A stretch of 64,000 nt of DNA, taken from the NCBI RefSeq assembly GCF_036884845.1, contig NZ_CP145732.1, positions 2,232,001 through 2,296,000 of the forward strand, given 5' to 3'. Shown here piece after piece: positions 8,708 to 19,446 of this stretch (positions are counted from its first letter, which is position 1; each line of letters opens with the position of its first letter). Below the pieces are notes generated by a model. That model did no database searches and was not told the origin of the DNA. It worked only from the letters and a program-made list of their open reading frames with translations. This stretch comes from Pseudomonas sp. MAG733B (lineage in GTDB: Bacteria; Pseudomonadota; Gammaproteobacteria; Pseudomonadales; Pseudomonadaceae). Made by a program: the position numbers and the translations under genes.

Positions 8708-9784
8708 ATGCGCGATCGACTGTTGGCTGCGGAGAAGGTGAAGGCCATCGATTGGCGTGATGACGCCCTCTATCTGCTGGATCAGCGTATTTTGCCGTTC
8801 GAGGAAACCTGGATCGCCTACACCAGCGCGGCTGGCGTGGCCGAAGCCATTCGCTCGATGGTGGTGCGCGGCGCGCCGGCCATTGGCATCAGTGCAGCCT
8901 ATGGCATCGTGCTGGCGGCGCGTGCCCGGATTGCCGAAGGTGGCGACTGGTACGCGGCGCTGGAAGAGGATTTCGCGCTGCTGGCCGACTCCCGTCCCAC
9001 GGCGGTCAACCTGTTCTGGGCGCTGGGCCGCATGCATGATCGGCTCGATCGCCTGAAAGACAATGTCGATCCGCTGGTGGCACTGGAGGCCGAGGCGATC
9101 GCCATTCACGAAAGTGATCGCGAAGCCAACCTGACCATGGCGCAATTGGGTGTGGACCTGATCCGCAAGCACCAGGGCAATGCCCAGGCGATCCTGACCC
9201 ATTGCAACACCGGCGCACTGGCCACCGGCGGCTTCGGCACGGCGCTGGGGGTGATTCGCGGCGCGTTCATCGAAGGCATGGTCGAACGCGTTTACGCCGA
9301 TGAAACCCGTCCGTGGCTGCAAGGTTCGCGGCTGACCGCGTGGGAATTGGCCAACGAAGGCATTCCGGTGACCGTTAATGCCGACTCCGCTGCCGCCCAC
9401 ATCATGAAGACCAAGGGCATCACCTGGGTCATCGTCGGCGCTGACCGAATCACCGCCAATGGCGACGTCGCGAACAAGATCGGCACCTATCAACTGGCGG
9501 TCAATGCCATGCACCACGGCGTGCGCTTCATGGTAGTGGCGCCGAGTTCGACCATCGACATGCACCTGGCCAGTGGCGACGACATCCCGATCGAAGAGCG
9601 TGACGGTCGCGAATTGCTGGAGGTTGGCGGCAAGCGGGTCGGGGCGGATGTCGATGCCTTTAATCCTGTATTCGACGTGACCCCGGCGGACCTGATCGAT
9701 GCCATCGTCACCGAAAAAGGCATCGTCGAGCGCCCGGATACAGCGAAAATGGCGCAGTTGATGTGCCGCAAGCGCCTGCATTGA
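8708..9784 (+). CDS. mtnA: methylthioribose-1-phosphate isomerase
   Basis: A 358-residue member of the eIF2B-alpha-related aldose-ketose isomerase family. It converts 5-methylthioribose-1-phosphate to the ribulose form in methionine salvage. Conserved stretches include [35 protein letters not shown] (active-site Cys) and [18 protein letters not shown] (catalytic Asp). The ATG at 8708 gives the usual [16 protein letters not shown] start and length. An in-frame ATG at 8690 would add six residues. A REPIN follows the gene. It is divergent from mtaD, which feeds the same pathway. Confidence 0.96.
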   Translation: MRDRLLAAEKVKAIDWRDDALYLLDQRILPFEETWIAYTSAAGVAEAIRSMVVRGAPAIGISAAYGIVLAARARIAEGGDWYAALEEDFALLADSRPTAVNLFWALGRMHDRLDRLKDNVDPLVALEAEAIAIHESDREANLTMAQLGVDLIRKHQGNAQAILTHCNTGALATGGFGTALGVIRGAFIEGMVERVYADETRPWLQGSRLTAWELANEGIPVTVNADSAAAHIMKTKGITWVIVGADRITANGDVANKIGTYQLAVNAMHHGVRFMVVAPSSTIDMHLASGDDIPIEERDGRELLEVGGKRVGADVDAFNPVFDVTPADLIDAIVTEKGIVERPDTAKMAQLMCRKRLH

Positions 9785-10210
9785 TTAGCCGTGGCGTTCG
9801 AAAGGACGCCATCGCCAGCAGGCTGGCTCCCACAGGATTTGTGATCGACACGGGTCGATGTGGGAGCCGGCCTGCTGGCGATGAGGGTCTGAAAGTCAAT
9901 AAACATCCGTAATCCGGCCCCAGATTCTGCATTCGCAGCAGCTCTAAGCCTCTCTCGTCCCCCTCAAGCCTGTCACCGGTCAACTAACTACTCTCCATGC
10001 GCATCTAGGGGATAGGTGCGTGGCGGCTCTTGTGATAACATCCGGCGGTTTCCAAGGTTGCCCCACGGGGTGACCTTCACTGCGCAGATCCATGGCATAA
10101 CTCGTTGATTTGTCGTAAGTCGGTACATGGCACTCAGCCTGTATCGGCGAGCTTCGTTGGTCCCATATGGATGTGACGAAGTTTCACCAGAAAAAGGAAT
10201 CAGGCTTCTC
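9785..10210. other. intergenic region between mtnA and gyrA
   Basis: This stretch holds a REPIN at 9811-9882 and then a roughly 300-base gyrA upstream region with no convincing gene. The gyrA promoter should be here, but no confident hexamer pair was found. Confidence 0.6.
9811..9882. repeat. REPIN downstream of mtnA
   Basis: ATCGCCAGCAGGCTGGCTCC and its near-perfect inverse face each other across about 24 bases. This is a third REP subtype in the window. It directly follows the mtnA stop codon. Confidence 0.9.
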
Positions 10211-12877
10211 ATGGGCGAACTGGCCAAAGAAATCCTCCCGGTCAATATCGAAGACGAGCTGAAGCAGTCCTACCTCGACTACGCGATGAGCGTAATTGTC
10301 GGGCGGGCACTGCCGGATGCGCGCGATGGCTTGAAGCCCGTGCACCGGCGTGTGCTGTTCGCGATGAGCGAGCTGGGCAACGACTTCAACAAGCCGTACA
10401 AGAAATCTGCCCGTGTTGTCGGTGACGTGATCGGTAAGTATCACCCGCACGGTGATACCGCGGTGTACGACACCATCGTTCGGATGGCGCAGCCATTCTC
10501 CCTGCGCTACCTGCTCGTAGACGGTCAGGGCAACTTCGGTTCGGTTGACGGCGACAACGCCGCGGCCATGCGATACACCGAAGTGCGCATGACCAAGCTG
10601 GCGCACGAGCTGCTGGCTGACCTGCACAAAGAAACCGTGGACTGGGTGCCGAACTACGACGGCACCGAAATGATCCCTGCGGTCATGCCGACCCGTATTC
10701 CCAACCTGTTGGTCAACGGCTCCAGCGGTATCGCCGTGGGCATGGCGACCAACATTCCGCCGCACAACCTCGGTGAAGTCATCGACGGTTGCCTGGCGCT
10801 CATCGACAACCCTGAGCTGACCGTCGACGAGCTGATGCAATACATCCCCGGCCCGGACTTCCCGACCGCCGCGATCATCAACGGTCGTGCCGGCATCATC
10901 GAAGCCTACCGCACTGGTCGCGGCCGCATTTACATGCGCGCCCGCTCGATGATCGAAGACATCGACAAGGTCGGTGGCCGTCAGCAGATCGTCATCACCG
11001 AACTCCCATACCAGCTGAACAAGGCGCGTCTGATCGAGAAGATCGCCGAGCTGGTTAAAGAGAAGAAACTCGAAGGCATCACCGAACTGCGCGACGAGTC
11101 CGACAAGGATGGTATGCGCGTCGTGATCGAGCTGCGTCGCGGCGAAGTGCCTGAGGTGATCCTCAACAACCTCTACGCCCAGACCCAGTTGCAAGCGGTA
11201 TTCGGTATCAACATCGTTGCGCTGATCGATGGCCGTCCACGGATCCTGAACCTCAAGGACCTGCTGGAAGCCTTCGTTCGTCACCGTCGCGAAGTCGTTA
11301 CCCGTCGTACCGTGTTCGAGCTGCGTAAAGCACGCGAACGTGGTCACATCCTTGAAGGTCAAGCGGTTGCCTTGTCGAACATCGACCCGGTCATCGCCCT
11401 GATCAAGGCCTCGCCAACGCCATCGGAAGCCAAGGAAGCGCTGATCAGCACGCCTTGGGAATCCTCGGCGGTAGTGGCGATGGTTGAACGTGCTGGCGCC
11501 GATTCGTGCCGTCCGGAAAACCTCGATCCGCAATACGGTCTGCGTGAAGGCAAGTACTTCCTGTCGCCGGAACAGGCGCAAGCCATTCTGGAACTGCGTC
11601 TGCACCGCCTGACCGGTCTGGAACACGAAAAGCTGCTGGCCGAGTATCAAGAGATCCTCAACCAGATCGGCGAGCTGATCCGCATCCTCAACAGCGCCAC
11701 GCGCCTGATGGAAGTGATCCGCGAAGAACTGGAAGTGATCCGCGCCGAATACGGCGACGTGCGTCGCACCGAGATCCTCGACGCCCGTCTCGACCTGACC
11801 CTGGGTGACATGATCCCGGAAGAAGAGCGCGTCGTGACCATTTCCCACGGTGGCTATGCCAAGACCCAGCCGTTGGCTGCGTACCAGGCACAGCGTCGTG
11901 GCGGTAAAGGCAAATCGGCGACCGGCGTCAAGGATGAGGACTACATCGCTCACCTGCTGGTTGCCAACAGCCACACCACGCTGCTGCTGTTCTCCAGCAA
12001 GGGCAAGGTGTACTGGCTGAAAACCTACGAAATTCCAGAAGCATCCCGCGCCGCCCGTGGTCGTCCGCTGGTCAACCTGCTGCCGCTGGATGACGGTGAA
12101 TACATCACCACCATGCTGCCGGTCGAGGAATACACCGAAGGTCACTACATCTTCATGGCGACCGCCAACGGCACCGTGAAGAAGACCCCGCTGGAATCCT
12201 TCAGCCGTCAACGCAGCGTCGGCCTGATCGCGCTGGAGCTGGACGAAGGCGACGTATTGATCAGCGCGGCCATCACCGATGGCGAGCGTGAAGTCATGCT
12301 GTTCTCCGACGGCGGCAAAGTGACTCGCTTCAAGGAATCCGACGTTCGCGCCATGGGCCGTACCGCTCGCGGTGTGCGCGGCATGCGTCTGCCAGAAGGG
12401 CAGAAGCTGATTTCCATGCTGATCCCGGAAGAAGGCAGTGAGATCCTCACCGCTTCGGCGCGTGGCTACGGCAAGCGTACGGCGATCACCGAGTTCCCTG
12501 AGTACAAGCGTGGCGGCCAAGGCGTTATCGCCATGGTCAGCAACGAGCGCAACGGCCGTCTGGTCGGCGCGGTGCAGGTACTCGACGGCGAGGAAATCAT
12601 GCTGATTTCCGACCAGGGCACGCTGGTGCGTACCCGTGTCGACGAAGTCTCCAGCCTCGGCCGTAATACCCAGGGCGTGACCCTGATCAAACTGGCCAAG
12701 GATGAAACCCTGGTCGGCCTTGAGCGGGTTCAGGAACCGTCGGAAGTCGAGGGCGAAGAGCTCGAAGGTGCAGAGCTTGAAGGTGAAGAGGGTGCGGAAT
12801 TCGAGGGGCATGTGATCGATGATGCCGCCGAAGACCAGCAACTCGACGCTGCCGCTGACGAAGAACCACAGGAATAA
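10211..12877 (+). CDS. gyrA: DNA gyrase subunit A
   Basis: An 888-residue type IIA topoisomerase subunit, the DNA-cleaving partner of GyrB. The quinolone-resistance region reads [17 protein letters not shown], with the Thr and Asp usual for susceptible Pseudomonas. The catalytic tyrosine is in AAMRYTE. The GyrA-box QRRGGKG starts the C-terminal beta-pinwheel. The tail is strongly acidic with short LEG/EE repeats. I chose the ATG at 10211 ([18 protein letters not shown]), with AAGGAA upstream. The frame is open back to 10127, but those residues are not part of the family. It heads a supraoperon that continues with serC, as in other pseudomonads, though a terminator and REPIN lie between them. 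Confidence 0.99.
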   Translation: MGELAKEILPVNIEDELKQSYLDYAMSVIVGRALPDARDGLKPVHRRVLFAMSELGNDFNKPYKKSARVVGDVIGKYHPHGDTAVYDTIVRMAQPFSLRYLLVDGQGNFGSVDGDNAAAMRYTEVRMTKLAHELLADLHKETVDWVPNYDGTEMIPAVMPTRIPNLLVNGSSGIAVGMATNIPPHNLGEVIDGCLALIDNPELTVDELMQYIPGPDFPTAAIINGRAGIIEAYRTGRGRIYMRARSMIEDIDKVGGRQQIVITELPYQLNKARLIEKIAELVKEKKLEGITELRDESDKDGMRVVIELRRGEVPEVILNNLYAQTQLQAVFGINIVALIDGRPRILNLKDLLEAFVRHRREVVTRRTVFELRKARERGHILEGQAVALSNIDPVIALIKASPTPSEAKEALISTPWESSAVVAMVERAGADSCRPENLDPQYGLREGKYFLSPEQAQAILELRLHRLTGLEHEKLLAEYQEILNQIGELIRILNSATRLMEVIREELEVIRAEYGDVRRTEILDARLDLTLGDMIPEEERVVTISHGGYAKTQPLAAYQAQRRGGKGKSATGVKDEDYIAHLLVANSHTTLLLFSSKGKVYWLKTYEIPEASRAARGRPLVNLLPLDDGEYITTMLPVEEYTEGHYIFMATANGTVKKTPLESFSRQRSVGLIALELDEGDVLISAAITDGEREVMLFSDGGKVTRFKESDVRAMGRTARGVRGMRLPEGQKLISMLIPEEGSEILTASARGYGKRTAITEFPEYKRGGQGVIAMVSNERNGRLVGAVQVLDGEEIMLISDQGTLVRTRVDEVSSLGRNTQGVTLIKLAKDETLVGLERVQEPSEVEGEELEGAELEGEEGAEFEGHVIDDAAEDQQLDAAADEEPQE

Positions 12878-12887
12878 TCGGGTAAAT

Positions 12888-12921
12888 GGGGGGCGGATGA
12901 AAATTCGCCCCCTTGTTGTTT
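12888..12921 (+). terminator. intrinsic terminator after gyrA
   Basis: GGGGGCG and CGCCCCC form a 7-bp stem, followed by TTGTTGTTT. It starts 11 bases past the gyrA stop. Confidence 0.75.
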
Positions 12922-12956
12922 GTCCGTACGGAAATATCGACGCCCATGAAGATCCT

Positions 12957-13046
12957 TGTGGGAGCGGGCTTGCTCGCGAAAGCGGAGTATCAGGCGACAT
13001 CGTTGCTGAATGTCAGTACGCCTTCGCGAGCAAGCCCGCTCCCACA
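12957..13046. repeat. REPIN between gyrA and serC
   Basis: An inverted pair of the TGTGGGAGCGGGCTTGCTCG subtype, nearly identical in arms to the element at 3503-3596. It fills most of the gyrA-serC gap. Confidence 0.9.
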
Positions 13047-13099
13047 TGAGATTGGCGCCGACTGATATGTGATACCACCAAATCAGAGCGAGATTGGAT

Positions 13100-14185
13100 G
13101 TGAGCAAGAGAGCCTATAACTTCTGTGCCGGTCCTGCGGCGCTTCCCGAAGCTGTCCTGAAGCGCGCCCAGGGTGAACTCCTTGATTGGCACGGCAAAGG
13201 TTTGTCGGTCATGGAAATGAGCCATCGCAGTGATGAGTTCGTGTCCATTGCCACCAAGGCCGAGCAGGATCTGCGTGATCTGCTGAATATCCCCTCGAAC
13301 TATAAAGTGCTGTTTCTGCAGGGTGGCGCCAGCCAGCAATTTGCTCAGATTCCTCTGAACCTGTTGCCGGAAAACGGCACTGCCGACTATATCGACACCG
13401 GTATCTGGTCGCAGAAAGCCATCGAAGAAGCTTCGCGTTACGGCAACGTCAATGTTGCTGCTACCGCCAAGCCTTACGATTACTTCGCCATTCCCGGCCA
13501 GAACGAGTGGAAGCTGTCCAAGGACGCGGCCTACGTTCATTACGCACCGAACGAAACCATCGGCGGCCTGGAATTCCAGTGGATTCCGGAAACCGGCGAC
13601 GTTCCGCTGGTGGCCGACATGTCTTCCGACATTCTCTCGCGTCCGGTGGATGTCTCGCGCTTCGGCATGATCTACGCCGGCGCGCAGAAAAACATCGGCC
13701 CGAGCGGCATCGTGGTCAACATCGTGCGCGAAGACCTGCTGGGTCACGCCCGTTCCCTGTGCCCGACCATGCTCAACTACAAGGTCGCGGCCGATAACGG
13801 CTCGATGTACAACACCCCGCCGACCCTCGCCTGGTATTTGTCCGGCCTGGTGTTCGAATGGCTGAAAGAGCAGGGTGGCGTCGAAGCCATCGGCAAGCTC
13901 AACGAAGTGAAGCAGCGCACGCTGTATGACTTCATCGATGCCAGCGGCCTCTACAGCAACCCGATCAACAAGTCGGATCGCTCGTGGATGAACGTGCCGT
14001 TCCGCCTGGCGGACGACCGGCTGGACAAGCCGTTCCTGGCCGGTGCCGACGAGCGTGGCCTGCTGAACCTCAAAGGTCACCGCTCCGTGGGCGGCATGCG
14101 CGCCTCCATCTATAACGCCGTCGACATCGTTGCGGTCAACGCACTGGTTTCGTACATGGCAGAGTTCGAGAAGGAACACGGCTAA
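13100..14185 (+). CDS. serC: phosphoserine aminotransferase
   Basis: A 361-residue class V PLP aminotransferase. It makes phosphoserine from 3-phosphohydroxypyruvate and also acts in pyridoxal phosphate synthesis. Conserved parts are YNFCAGPAALPEAVL, LFLQGGASQQFAQIP and the PLP lysine in IYAGAQKNIGPSG. The start is GTG at 13100, giving MSKRAYNFCAG and the same length as the P. aeruginosa protein. A TTG at 13094 would add two residues. Its stop overlaps the pheA start by one base (TAATG), so the two are translationally coupled. Confidence 0.97.
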   Translation: MSKRAYNFCAGPAALPEAVLKRAQGELLDWHGKGLSVMEMSHRSDEFVSIATKAEQDLRDLLNIPSNYKVLFLQGGASQQFAQIPLNLLPENGTADYIDTGIWSQKAIEEASRYGNVNVAATAKPYDYFAIPGQNEWKLSKDAAYVHYAPNETIGGLEFQWIPETGDVPLVADMSSDILSRPVDVSRFGMIYAGAQKNIGPSGIVVNIVREDLLGHARSLCPTMLNYKVAADNGSMYNTPPTLAWYLSGLVFEWLKEQGGVEAIGKLNEVKQRTLYDFIDASGLYSNPINKSDRSWMNVPFRLADDRLDKPFLAGADERGLLNLKGHRSVGGMRASIYNAVDIVAVNALVSYMAEFEKEHG

Positions 14186-15279
14186 TGTCTGAGCAAGAAC
14201 TCAAGGCACTGCGCGTTCGCATTGATGCTCTGGACACCAAGGTGTTGGAGCTGATCAGTGAGCGTGCGCGCTGCGCCCAGGAAGTCGCGCGAGTAAAGAT
14301 GGCCTCGCTGGCCGAAGGCGAAGTGCCGGTGTTCTATCGTCCTGAGCGCGAAGCTCAGGTGCTCAAGCGTGTCATGGAACGCAACCAGGGGCCGTTGGGC
14401 AACGAAGAGATGGCGCGGCTGTTCCGCGAAATCATGTCCTCGTGCCTGGCGCTCGAGCAGCCGCTGAAAGTGGCTTACCTCGGCCCTGAAGGCACCTTCA
14501 CCCAAGCCGCTGCCATGAAGCACTTCGGCCACGCCGTGATCAGTAAGCCGATGGCGGCGATCGACGAGGTGTTCCGTGAAGTGGCGGCCGGTGCGGTGAA
14601 CTTCGGCGTGGTGCCGGTGGAGAACTCCACCGAAGGCGCGGTCAACCACACCCTCGACAGCTTCCTCGAACACGACATGGTGATCTGTGGCGAAGTCGAG
14701 TTGCGGATTCACCACCACCTGTTGGTTGGTGAAAACACCAAGACCGACAGCATCAGCCGCATCTATTCCCACGCCCAGTCGCTGGCCCAGTGCCGCAAGT
14801 GGCTGGACGCCCATTACCCGAATGTCGAGCGCGTGGCGGTGTCCAGCAACGCCGAAGCGGCCAAGCGGGTCAAGGGTGAGTGGAACTCGGCGGCGATTGC
14901 CGGCGACATGGCGGCCGGCCTGTACGGGCTGACCCGTCTGGCCGAAAAAATCGAGGACCGTCCGGATAACTCCACGCGTTTCCTCATGATCGGTAATCAG
15001 GAAGTGCCGCCGACCGGCGACGACAAGACTTCGATCATCGTCTCCATGAGCAACAAGCCGGGTGCACTCCACGAGTTGCTGGTGCCGTTCCACGACAACG
15101 GCATCGACTTGACGCGCATCGAGACCCGTCCGTCGCGCAGCGGCAAATGGACCTACGTGTTCTTCATCGACTTTGTCGGCCACCACCGTGATCCGCTGGT
15201 AAAAGGTGTGCTGGAAAAGATCAGTCAGGAAGCAGTAGCACTCAAAGTGCTGGGTTCCTACCCGAAAGCAGTTCTCTAA
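14185..15279 (+). CDS. pheA: bifunctional chorismate mutase / prephenate dehydratase
   Basis: A 364-residue enzyme of phenylalanine synthesis. Residues 1-90 are an AroQ-type chorismate mutase (LRVRIDALDTKVLELISERA). Prephenate dehydratase follows from about 95 (YLGPEGTFTQAAAMKHFG, PVENSTEGAVNHTLD). A C-terminal ACT domain (NKPGALHELLVPFHDNGIDL, ETRPSRSGKW) is the site for phenylalanine feedback control. It is coupled to serC at the start, and hisC follows after 13 bases. Confidence 0.98.
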   Translation: MSEQELKALRVRIDALDTKVLELISERARCAQEVARVKMASLAEGEVPVFYRPEREAQVLKRVMERNQGPLGNEEMARLFREIMSSCLALEQPLKVAYLGPEGTFTQAAAMKHFGHAVISKPMAAIDEVFREVAAGAVNFGVVPVENSTEGAVNHTLDSFLEHDMVICGEVELRIHHHLLVGENTKTDSISRIYSHAQSLAQCRKWLDAHYPNVERVAVSSNAEAAKRVKGEWNSAAIAGDMAAGLYGLTRLAEKIEDRPDNSTRFLMIGNQEVPPTGDDKTSIIVSMSNKPGALHELLVPFHDNGIDLTRIETRPSRSGKWTYVFFIDFVGHHRDPLVKGVLEKISQEAVALKVLGSYPKAVL

Positions 15280-15292
15280 GGGGCGGTAGCAA

Positions 15293-16405
15293 ATGAGTGG
15301 CAATTTCCTCGCTCTGGCACAGCCGGGCGTGCAACAACTTTCGCCTTACGTTCCGGGCAAACCCGTGGACGAACTGGCTCGCGAGCTGGATCTGGATCCG
15401 GCCAGCATCGTCAAACTGGCGAGCAACGAAAACCCGCTGGGCGCCAGTCCGAAAGCGCTGGCAGCGATCCGTGACGCGCTGGCCGAGCTGACTCGCTACC
15501 CGGACGGCAACGGTTTTGCACTCAAGACCCTGTTGGCCGAGCAATGCCGCGTCGAGCTGAATCAAGTGACGCTGGGTAACGGCTCCAACGACATTCTTGA
15601 GCTGGTGGCGCGCGCTTATCTGGCGCCGGGCCTGAATGCCGTGTTCAGCGAGCACGCCTTCGCGGTCTATCCGATCGCGACTCAGGCGGTCGGCGCGCAG
15701 GCCAAGGTGATTCCGGCCAAGGATTGGGGGCATGACCTGCCTGCAATGCTGGCTGCGATCGATGCCAATACCCGAGTGGTGTTCATCGCCAACCCGAACA
15801 ACCCGACCGGCACCTGGTTCGGCGCCGAGGCGCTGGACGAATTCCTGCAGGATGTTCCGGAACACGTGCTGGTGGTGCTGGACGAGGCCTACATCGAATA
15901 CGCCGAAGGCAGCGACTTGCCGGATGGTCTGGATTTCCTCGCGGCTTATCCGAATCTGCTGGTTTCCCGTACCTTCTCCAAGGCCTACGGCCTGGCATCG
16001 CTGCGCGTCGGCTACGGCTTGTCCACCGCCGTGGTTGCCGATGTGCTGAATCGCGTGCGTCAGCCGTTCAACGTCAACAGCCTGGCCCTGGCCGCTGCTT
16101 GCGCAGCGTTGAAGGACGAAGAGTACCTGGCTGAAAGTCGTCGCCTGAACGAATCTGGCATGCAGCAACTGGAAGCGGGTTTCCGTGAGTTGGGGCTGGG
16201 CTGGATTCCGTCCAAGGGCAATTTCATCTGCGTTGATCTGGGGCGCGAAGCGGCTCCGGTCTTCCAGGGCTTGCTGCGCGAAGGCGTGATTGTGCGTCCG
16301 GTGGCCAACTACGGCATGCCGAACCACTTGCGCATCACCATCGGGTTGCCGGCGGAAAACAGCCGCTTCCTCGAGGCGCTGACCAAGGTTCTGGCTCGTG
16401 GTTGA
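15293..16405 (+). CDS. hisC: histidinol-phosphate / aromatic aminotransferase
   Basis: A 370-residue class I/II PLP aminotransferase. The PLP lysine is in SRTFSKAYGLASLRVGY, and NPNNPTGT and DEAYIEYA are conserved. The supraoperon copy in Pseudomonas (HisC2/HisHb) is thought to serve aromatic amino acid synthesis as well as, or rather than, histidine. Its place between pheA and tyrA supports that. The gene overlaps the tyrA-aroA start by eight bases. Confidence 0.95.
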   Translation: MSGNFLALAQPGVQQLSPYVPGKPVDELARELDLDPASIVKLASNENPLGASPKALAAIRDALAELTRYPDGNGFALKTLLAEQCRVELNQVTLGNGSNDILELVARAYLAPGLNAVFSEHAFAVYPIATQAVGAQAKVIPAKDWGHDLPAMLAAIDANTRVVFIANPNNPTGTWFGAEALDEFLQDVPEHVLVVLDEAYIEYAEGSDLPDGLDFLAAYPNLLVSRTFSKAYGLASLRVGYGLSTAVVADVLNRVRQPFNVNSLALAAACAALKDEEYLAESRRLNESGMQQLEAGFRELGLGWIPSKGNFICVDLGREAAPVFQGLLREGVIVRPVANYGMPNHLRITIGLPAENSRFLEALTKVLARG

Positions 16406-18641
16406 TGTCACTGCACTGCAATCTGCTGAACCTATGATCGGGCGCCTGGTGGTGGTCGGTTTGGGTTTGATCGGCGGTTCGTTTGCCAAAGGTTTGCGCG
16501 AGAGTGGCCTGTGCCGCGAAGTGGTCGGGGTCGATCTCGATCCGCAGTCGCGCAAACTGGCGGTTGAACTGGGTGTGGTGGATCGCTGCGAAGAAGACCT
16601 GGCGGCTGCATGCCAGGGCGCCGACGTGATCCAACTCGCCATACCGATCCTCGCCATGGAGAAAATGCTTGGCCGTTTGGCAGGCATGGACTTGGGGCAG
16701 GCGGTTCTGACCGACGTCGGCAGCGCCAAGGGCAACGTCGTGCGCGCTGCAACTGAAGTGTTTGGCGGCATGCCGTCGCGTTTTGTGCCAGGGCATCCGA
16801 TTGCCGGTTCCGAGCAGAGCGGGGTGGAAGCCTCCAATGCCGAACTGTTCCGTCGTCATAAAGTGATCTTGACTCCGCTGGAGCAGACCGACCCGCAGGC
16901 CCTGGCAATCGTCGATCGCCTGTGGCGCGAATTGGGCGCCGATGTCGAACACATGCAAGTCGAGCGTCACGACGAAGTGTTGGCGGCAACCAGCCATCTG
17001 CCGCACTTGCTGGCGTTCGGTTTGGTCGACTCGTTGGCCAAGCGCAATGAAAATCTTGAGATCTTCCGTTACGCTGCGGGCGGTTTCCGCGATTTCACAA
17101 GAATCGCTGGAAGCGACCCGGTCATGTGGCACGACATCTTCCTCGCCAACCGCGAAGCTGTCTTGCGCACACTCGATACATTTCGCAGCGACCTCGACGC
17201 CTTGCGCGACGCGGTCGATGCAGGGGATGGGCACCAATTGTTGGGCGTTTTCACGCGCGCCCGGGTTGCCCGCGAGCATTTCAGTAAAATCCTGGCCCGT
17301 CGGGCCTATGTGGACGCTATGAATTCCAATGATCTGATTTTCCTGGCTCAACCTGGTGGCCGCCTGTCCGGTCGGATTCGCGTACCAGGTGACAAATCGA
17401 TTTCCCACCGTTCGATCATGCTCGGCTCCCTGGCTGAAGGCGTCACCGAAGTCGAAGGCTTCCTCGAGGGCGAAGACGCCCTGGCGACCTTGCAGGCGTT
17501 CCGTGACATGGGCGTGGTCATTGAAGGTCCGCACCACGGTCGCGTGACCATTCACGGCGTCGGCCTGCATGGCCTGAAGCCTGCACCGGGCCCGATCTAC
17601 CTGGGCAATTCGGGTACTTCGATGCGTCTGCTGTCCGGCCTGTTGGCTGCGCAGAACTTTGACAGCACCCTGACCGGCGATGCTTCGCTGTCCAAGCGCC
17701 CGATGAATCGCGTGGCTAATCCACTGCGTGAAATGGGCGCCGTGATCGAAACCGCCGCTGAAGGCCGTCCGCCGATGGTCATCCGTGGTGGCAACAAGCT
17801 TAAGGGTTTGACCTACACCATGCCGATGGCCAGTGCCCAGGTTAAGTCCTGCCTGCTATTGGCCGGTCTGTACGCCGAAGGCAAGACCACGGTGACCGAG
17901 CCTGCTCCGACCCGCGACCACACCGAGCGCATGCTGCGCGGCTTCGGCTACCCGGTCACCGTCAATGGCGCGACCGCTTCGGTCGAATCCGGCAACAAGC
18001 TGACCGCAACCCACATTGAAGTGCCGGGCGATATCTCGTCTTCCGCGTTCTTCCTGGTGGCCGCTTCGATCGCCGAAGGTTCGGAGCTGGTGCTGGAGCA
18101 CGTCGGCATCAACCCGACCCGTACCGGCGTCATCGACATCCTGCGTCTGATGGGTGCCGACATCACCCTGGAAAACCAGCGTGAAGTGGGCGGCGAGCCG
18201 GTAGCGGACCTGCGCGTGCGTGCAGCTAGACTCAAAGGTATCGAGATTCCCGAGGCGTTGGTTCCGCTGGCTATCGACGAATTCCCGGTGCTGTTCGTCG
18301 CCGCTGCCTGCGCCGAAGGGCGCACCGTGCTGACCGGTGCTGAAGAGCTGCGGGTCAAGGAATCGGACCGAATCCAGGTCATGGCCGATGGTCTGCTGGC
18401 GCTGGGCGTCAAATGCGAACCGACTCCGGACGGCATCATCATTGATGGCGGCCAGATCGGTGGCGGTGAAGTGCACGGTCACGGTGATCACCGGATTGCC
18501 ATGGCTTTCAGCGTTGCTTCGCTTCGCGCCACTGCGCCGATTCGCATTCATGATTGCGCCAACGTCGCGACGTCGTTCCCGAACTTCCTCGCGCTGTGCG
18601 CGCAGGTCGGTATCCGCGTTGCCCAAGAGGCTCAGTCGTGA
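16398..18641 (+). CDS. tyrA-aroA: fused cyclohexadienyl dehydrogenase (TyrA) / EPSP synthase (AroA)
   Basis: A 747-residue fusion. Residues 1 to about 300 are a TyrA-type dehydrogenase with the NAD motif [20 protein letters not shown] and [11 protein letters not shown]. From about 312 an EPSP synthase domain follows, with [41 protein letters not shown] and [11 protein letters not shown]. It links tyrosine synthesis to the penultimate step of the shikimate pathway. This fusion is characteristic of the Pseudomonas supraoperon (PA3164). The start is GTG at 16398, overlapping hisC. An ATG at 16434, directly before the Rossmann strand, is the alternative. The stop overlaps the cmk GTG by four bases. 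Confidence 0.97.
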   Translation: MVDVTALQSAEPMIGRLVVVGLGLIGGSFAKGLRESGLCREVVGVDLDPQSRKLAVELGVVDRCEEDLAAACQGADVIQLAIPILAMEKMLGRLAGMDLGQAVLTDVGSAKGNVVRAATEVFGGMPSRFVPGHPIAGSEQSGVEASNAELFRRHKVILTPLEQTDPQALAIVDRLWRELGADVEHMQVERHDEVLAATSHLPHLLAFGLVDSLAKRNENLEIFRYAAGGFRDFTRIAGSDPVMWHDIFLANREAVLRTLDTFRSDLDALRDAVDAGDGHQLLGVFTRARVAREHFSKILARRAYVDAMNSNDLIFLAQPGGRLSGRIRVPGDKSISHRSIMLGSLAEGVTEVEGFLEGEDALATLQAFRDMGVVIEGPHHGRVTIHGVGLHGLKPAPGPIYLGNSGTSMRLLSGLLAAQNFDSTLTGDASLSKRPMNRVANPLREMGAVIETAAEGRPPMVIRGGNKLKGLTYTMPMASAQVKSCLLLAGLYAEGKTTVTEPAPTRDHTERMLRGFGYPVTVNGATASVESGNKLTATHIEVPGDISSSAFFLVAASIAEGSELVLEHVGINPTRTGVIDILRLMGADITLENQREVGGEPVADLRVRAARLKGIEIPEALVPLAIDEFPVLFVAAACAEGRTVLTGAEELRVKESDRIQVMADGLLALGVKCEPTPDGIIIDGGQIGGGEVHGHGDHRIAMAFSVASLRATAPIRIHDCANVATSFPNFLALCAQVGIRVAQEAQS

Positions 18642-19327
18642 ACAACATTGCACCGGTCATCACTATCGATGGGCCTAGCGGCTCCGGAAAAGGCACGGTA
18701 GCCGGGATTCTGGCCAAGCGTCTTGGCTGGAATCTGCTGGACTCCGGTGCGCTGTACCGTCTGTTGGCTTTTGCTGCGCATAACCATGGCGTGGACCTGA
18801 CCAACGAAGAACTGCTGAAAAAACTTGCCGCTCATCTGGATGTTCAGTTCATCGCCGCGACCGATGGTCAGCTGCAGCGGATCATTCTGGAAGGCGACGA
18901 AGTCAGTGATGTGATCCGTACGGAAAGCGTCGGCTCGGGTGCCTCCCAGGTGGCTGCATTGCCCGCCGTACGCGAGGCGCTGCTGCAACGCCAGCGCGCA
19001 TTTCAGGAAGCGCCGGGTCTGGTGGCGGATGGTCGTGACATGGGCACGGTGGTTTTTCCGGACGCACCGCTGAAGATTTTCCTCACCGCCAGTGCCGAGG
19101 AGCGTGCGCGCCGTCGATACTTGCAGTTGAAGGGCAAAGTCGATGGTGTTAGTCTGTCGAGTCTGCTAGATGAGATACGTGCACGCGATGAGCGTGACAC
19201 CCAGCGAGCGGTAGCCCCGCTCAAACCGGCGGCTGACGCCATACAGCTGGATTCCACGGAATTATCCATCGATCAGGTGCTGGAACGCATCATGAGCGAG
19301 ATCGCCATTCGCGATATCGCCGGGTGA
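18638..19327 (+). CDS. cmk: cytidylate kinase
   Basis: A 229-residue (d)CMP kinase with P-loop GPSGSGKGT near residue 13, [26 protein letters not shown] and the lid arginines in [11 protein letters not shown] and [10 protein letters not shown]. The start is GTG at 18638, overlapping the tyrA-aroA stop (GTGA) and giving the usual family N-terminus. An open frame continues upstream but is inside aroA. It is followed by rpsA, the common bacterial arrangement. Confidence 0.97.
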   Translation: MNNIAPVITIDGPSGSGKGTVAGILAKRLGWNLLDSGALYRLLAFAAHNHGVDLTNEELLKKLAAHLDVQFIAATDGQLQRIILEGDEVSDVIRTESVGSGASQVAALPAVREALLQRQRAFQEAPGLVADGRDMGTVVFPDAPLKIFLTASAEERARRRYLQLKGKVDGVSLSSLLDEIRARDERDTQRAVAPLKPAADAIQLDSTELSIDQVLERIMSEIAIRDIAG

Positions 19328-19386
19328 CCAAGAAGGCCACAGGGGACCAGTCATAGTCCTGCGGCGCTTCTTTTAAATGAAACTAA

Positions 19387-19408
19387 CCCACACCGTCTGG
19401 GGTGTGGA
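19387..19408 (+). promoter_or_regulatory. hairpin in the rpsA leader
   Basis: CCACACC and GGTGTGG form a 7-bp stem with a 6-base loop, 40 bases before the rpsA start. In E. coli the rpsA leader folds into hairpins bound by S1 for autoregulation. A similar role here is an inference. Confidence 0.4.
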
Positions 19409-19446
19409 GATGGGCGTATTCTTCGCCCTCATCAACAGGAATTAAA

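Noticed and set aside
8600..9781. Long minus-strand open frame extending mtaD across mtnA
   Set aside because: The extension is antisense to the well-conserved mtnA gene. The MtaD family starts at 8599.
10654..10899. Possible quinolone-resistance change in gyrA
   Set aside because: The Thr and Asp at the key positions are those of wild-type Pseudomonas. No change was seen.
10184..13000. 938-codon minus-strand open frame opposite gyrA
   Set aside because: It mirrors gyrA codon bias (high GC third positions) and has no recognisable domain. It is a shadow frame.
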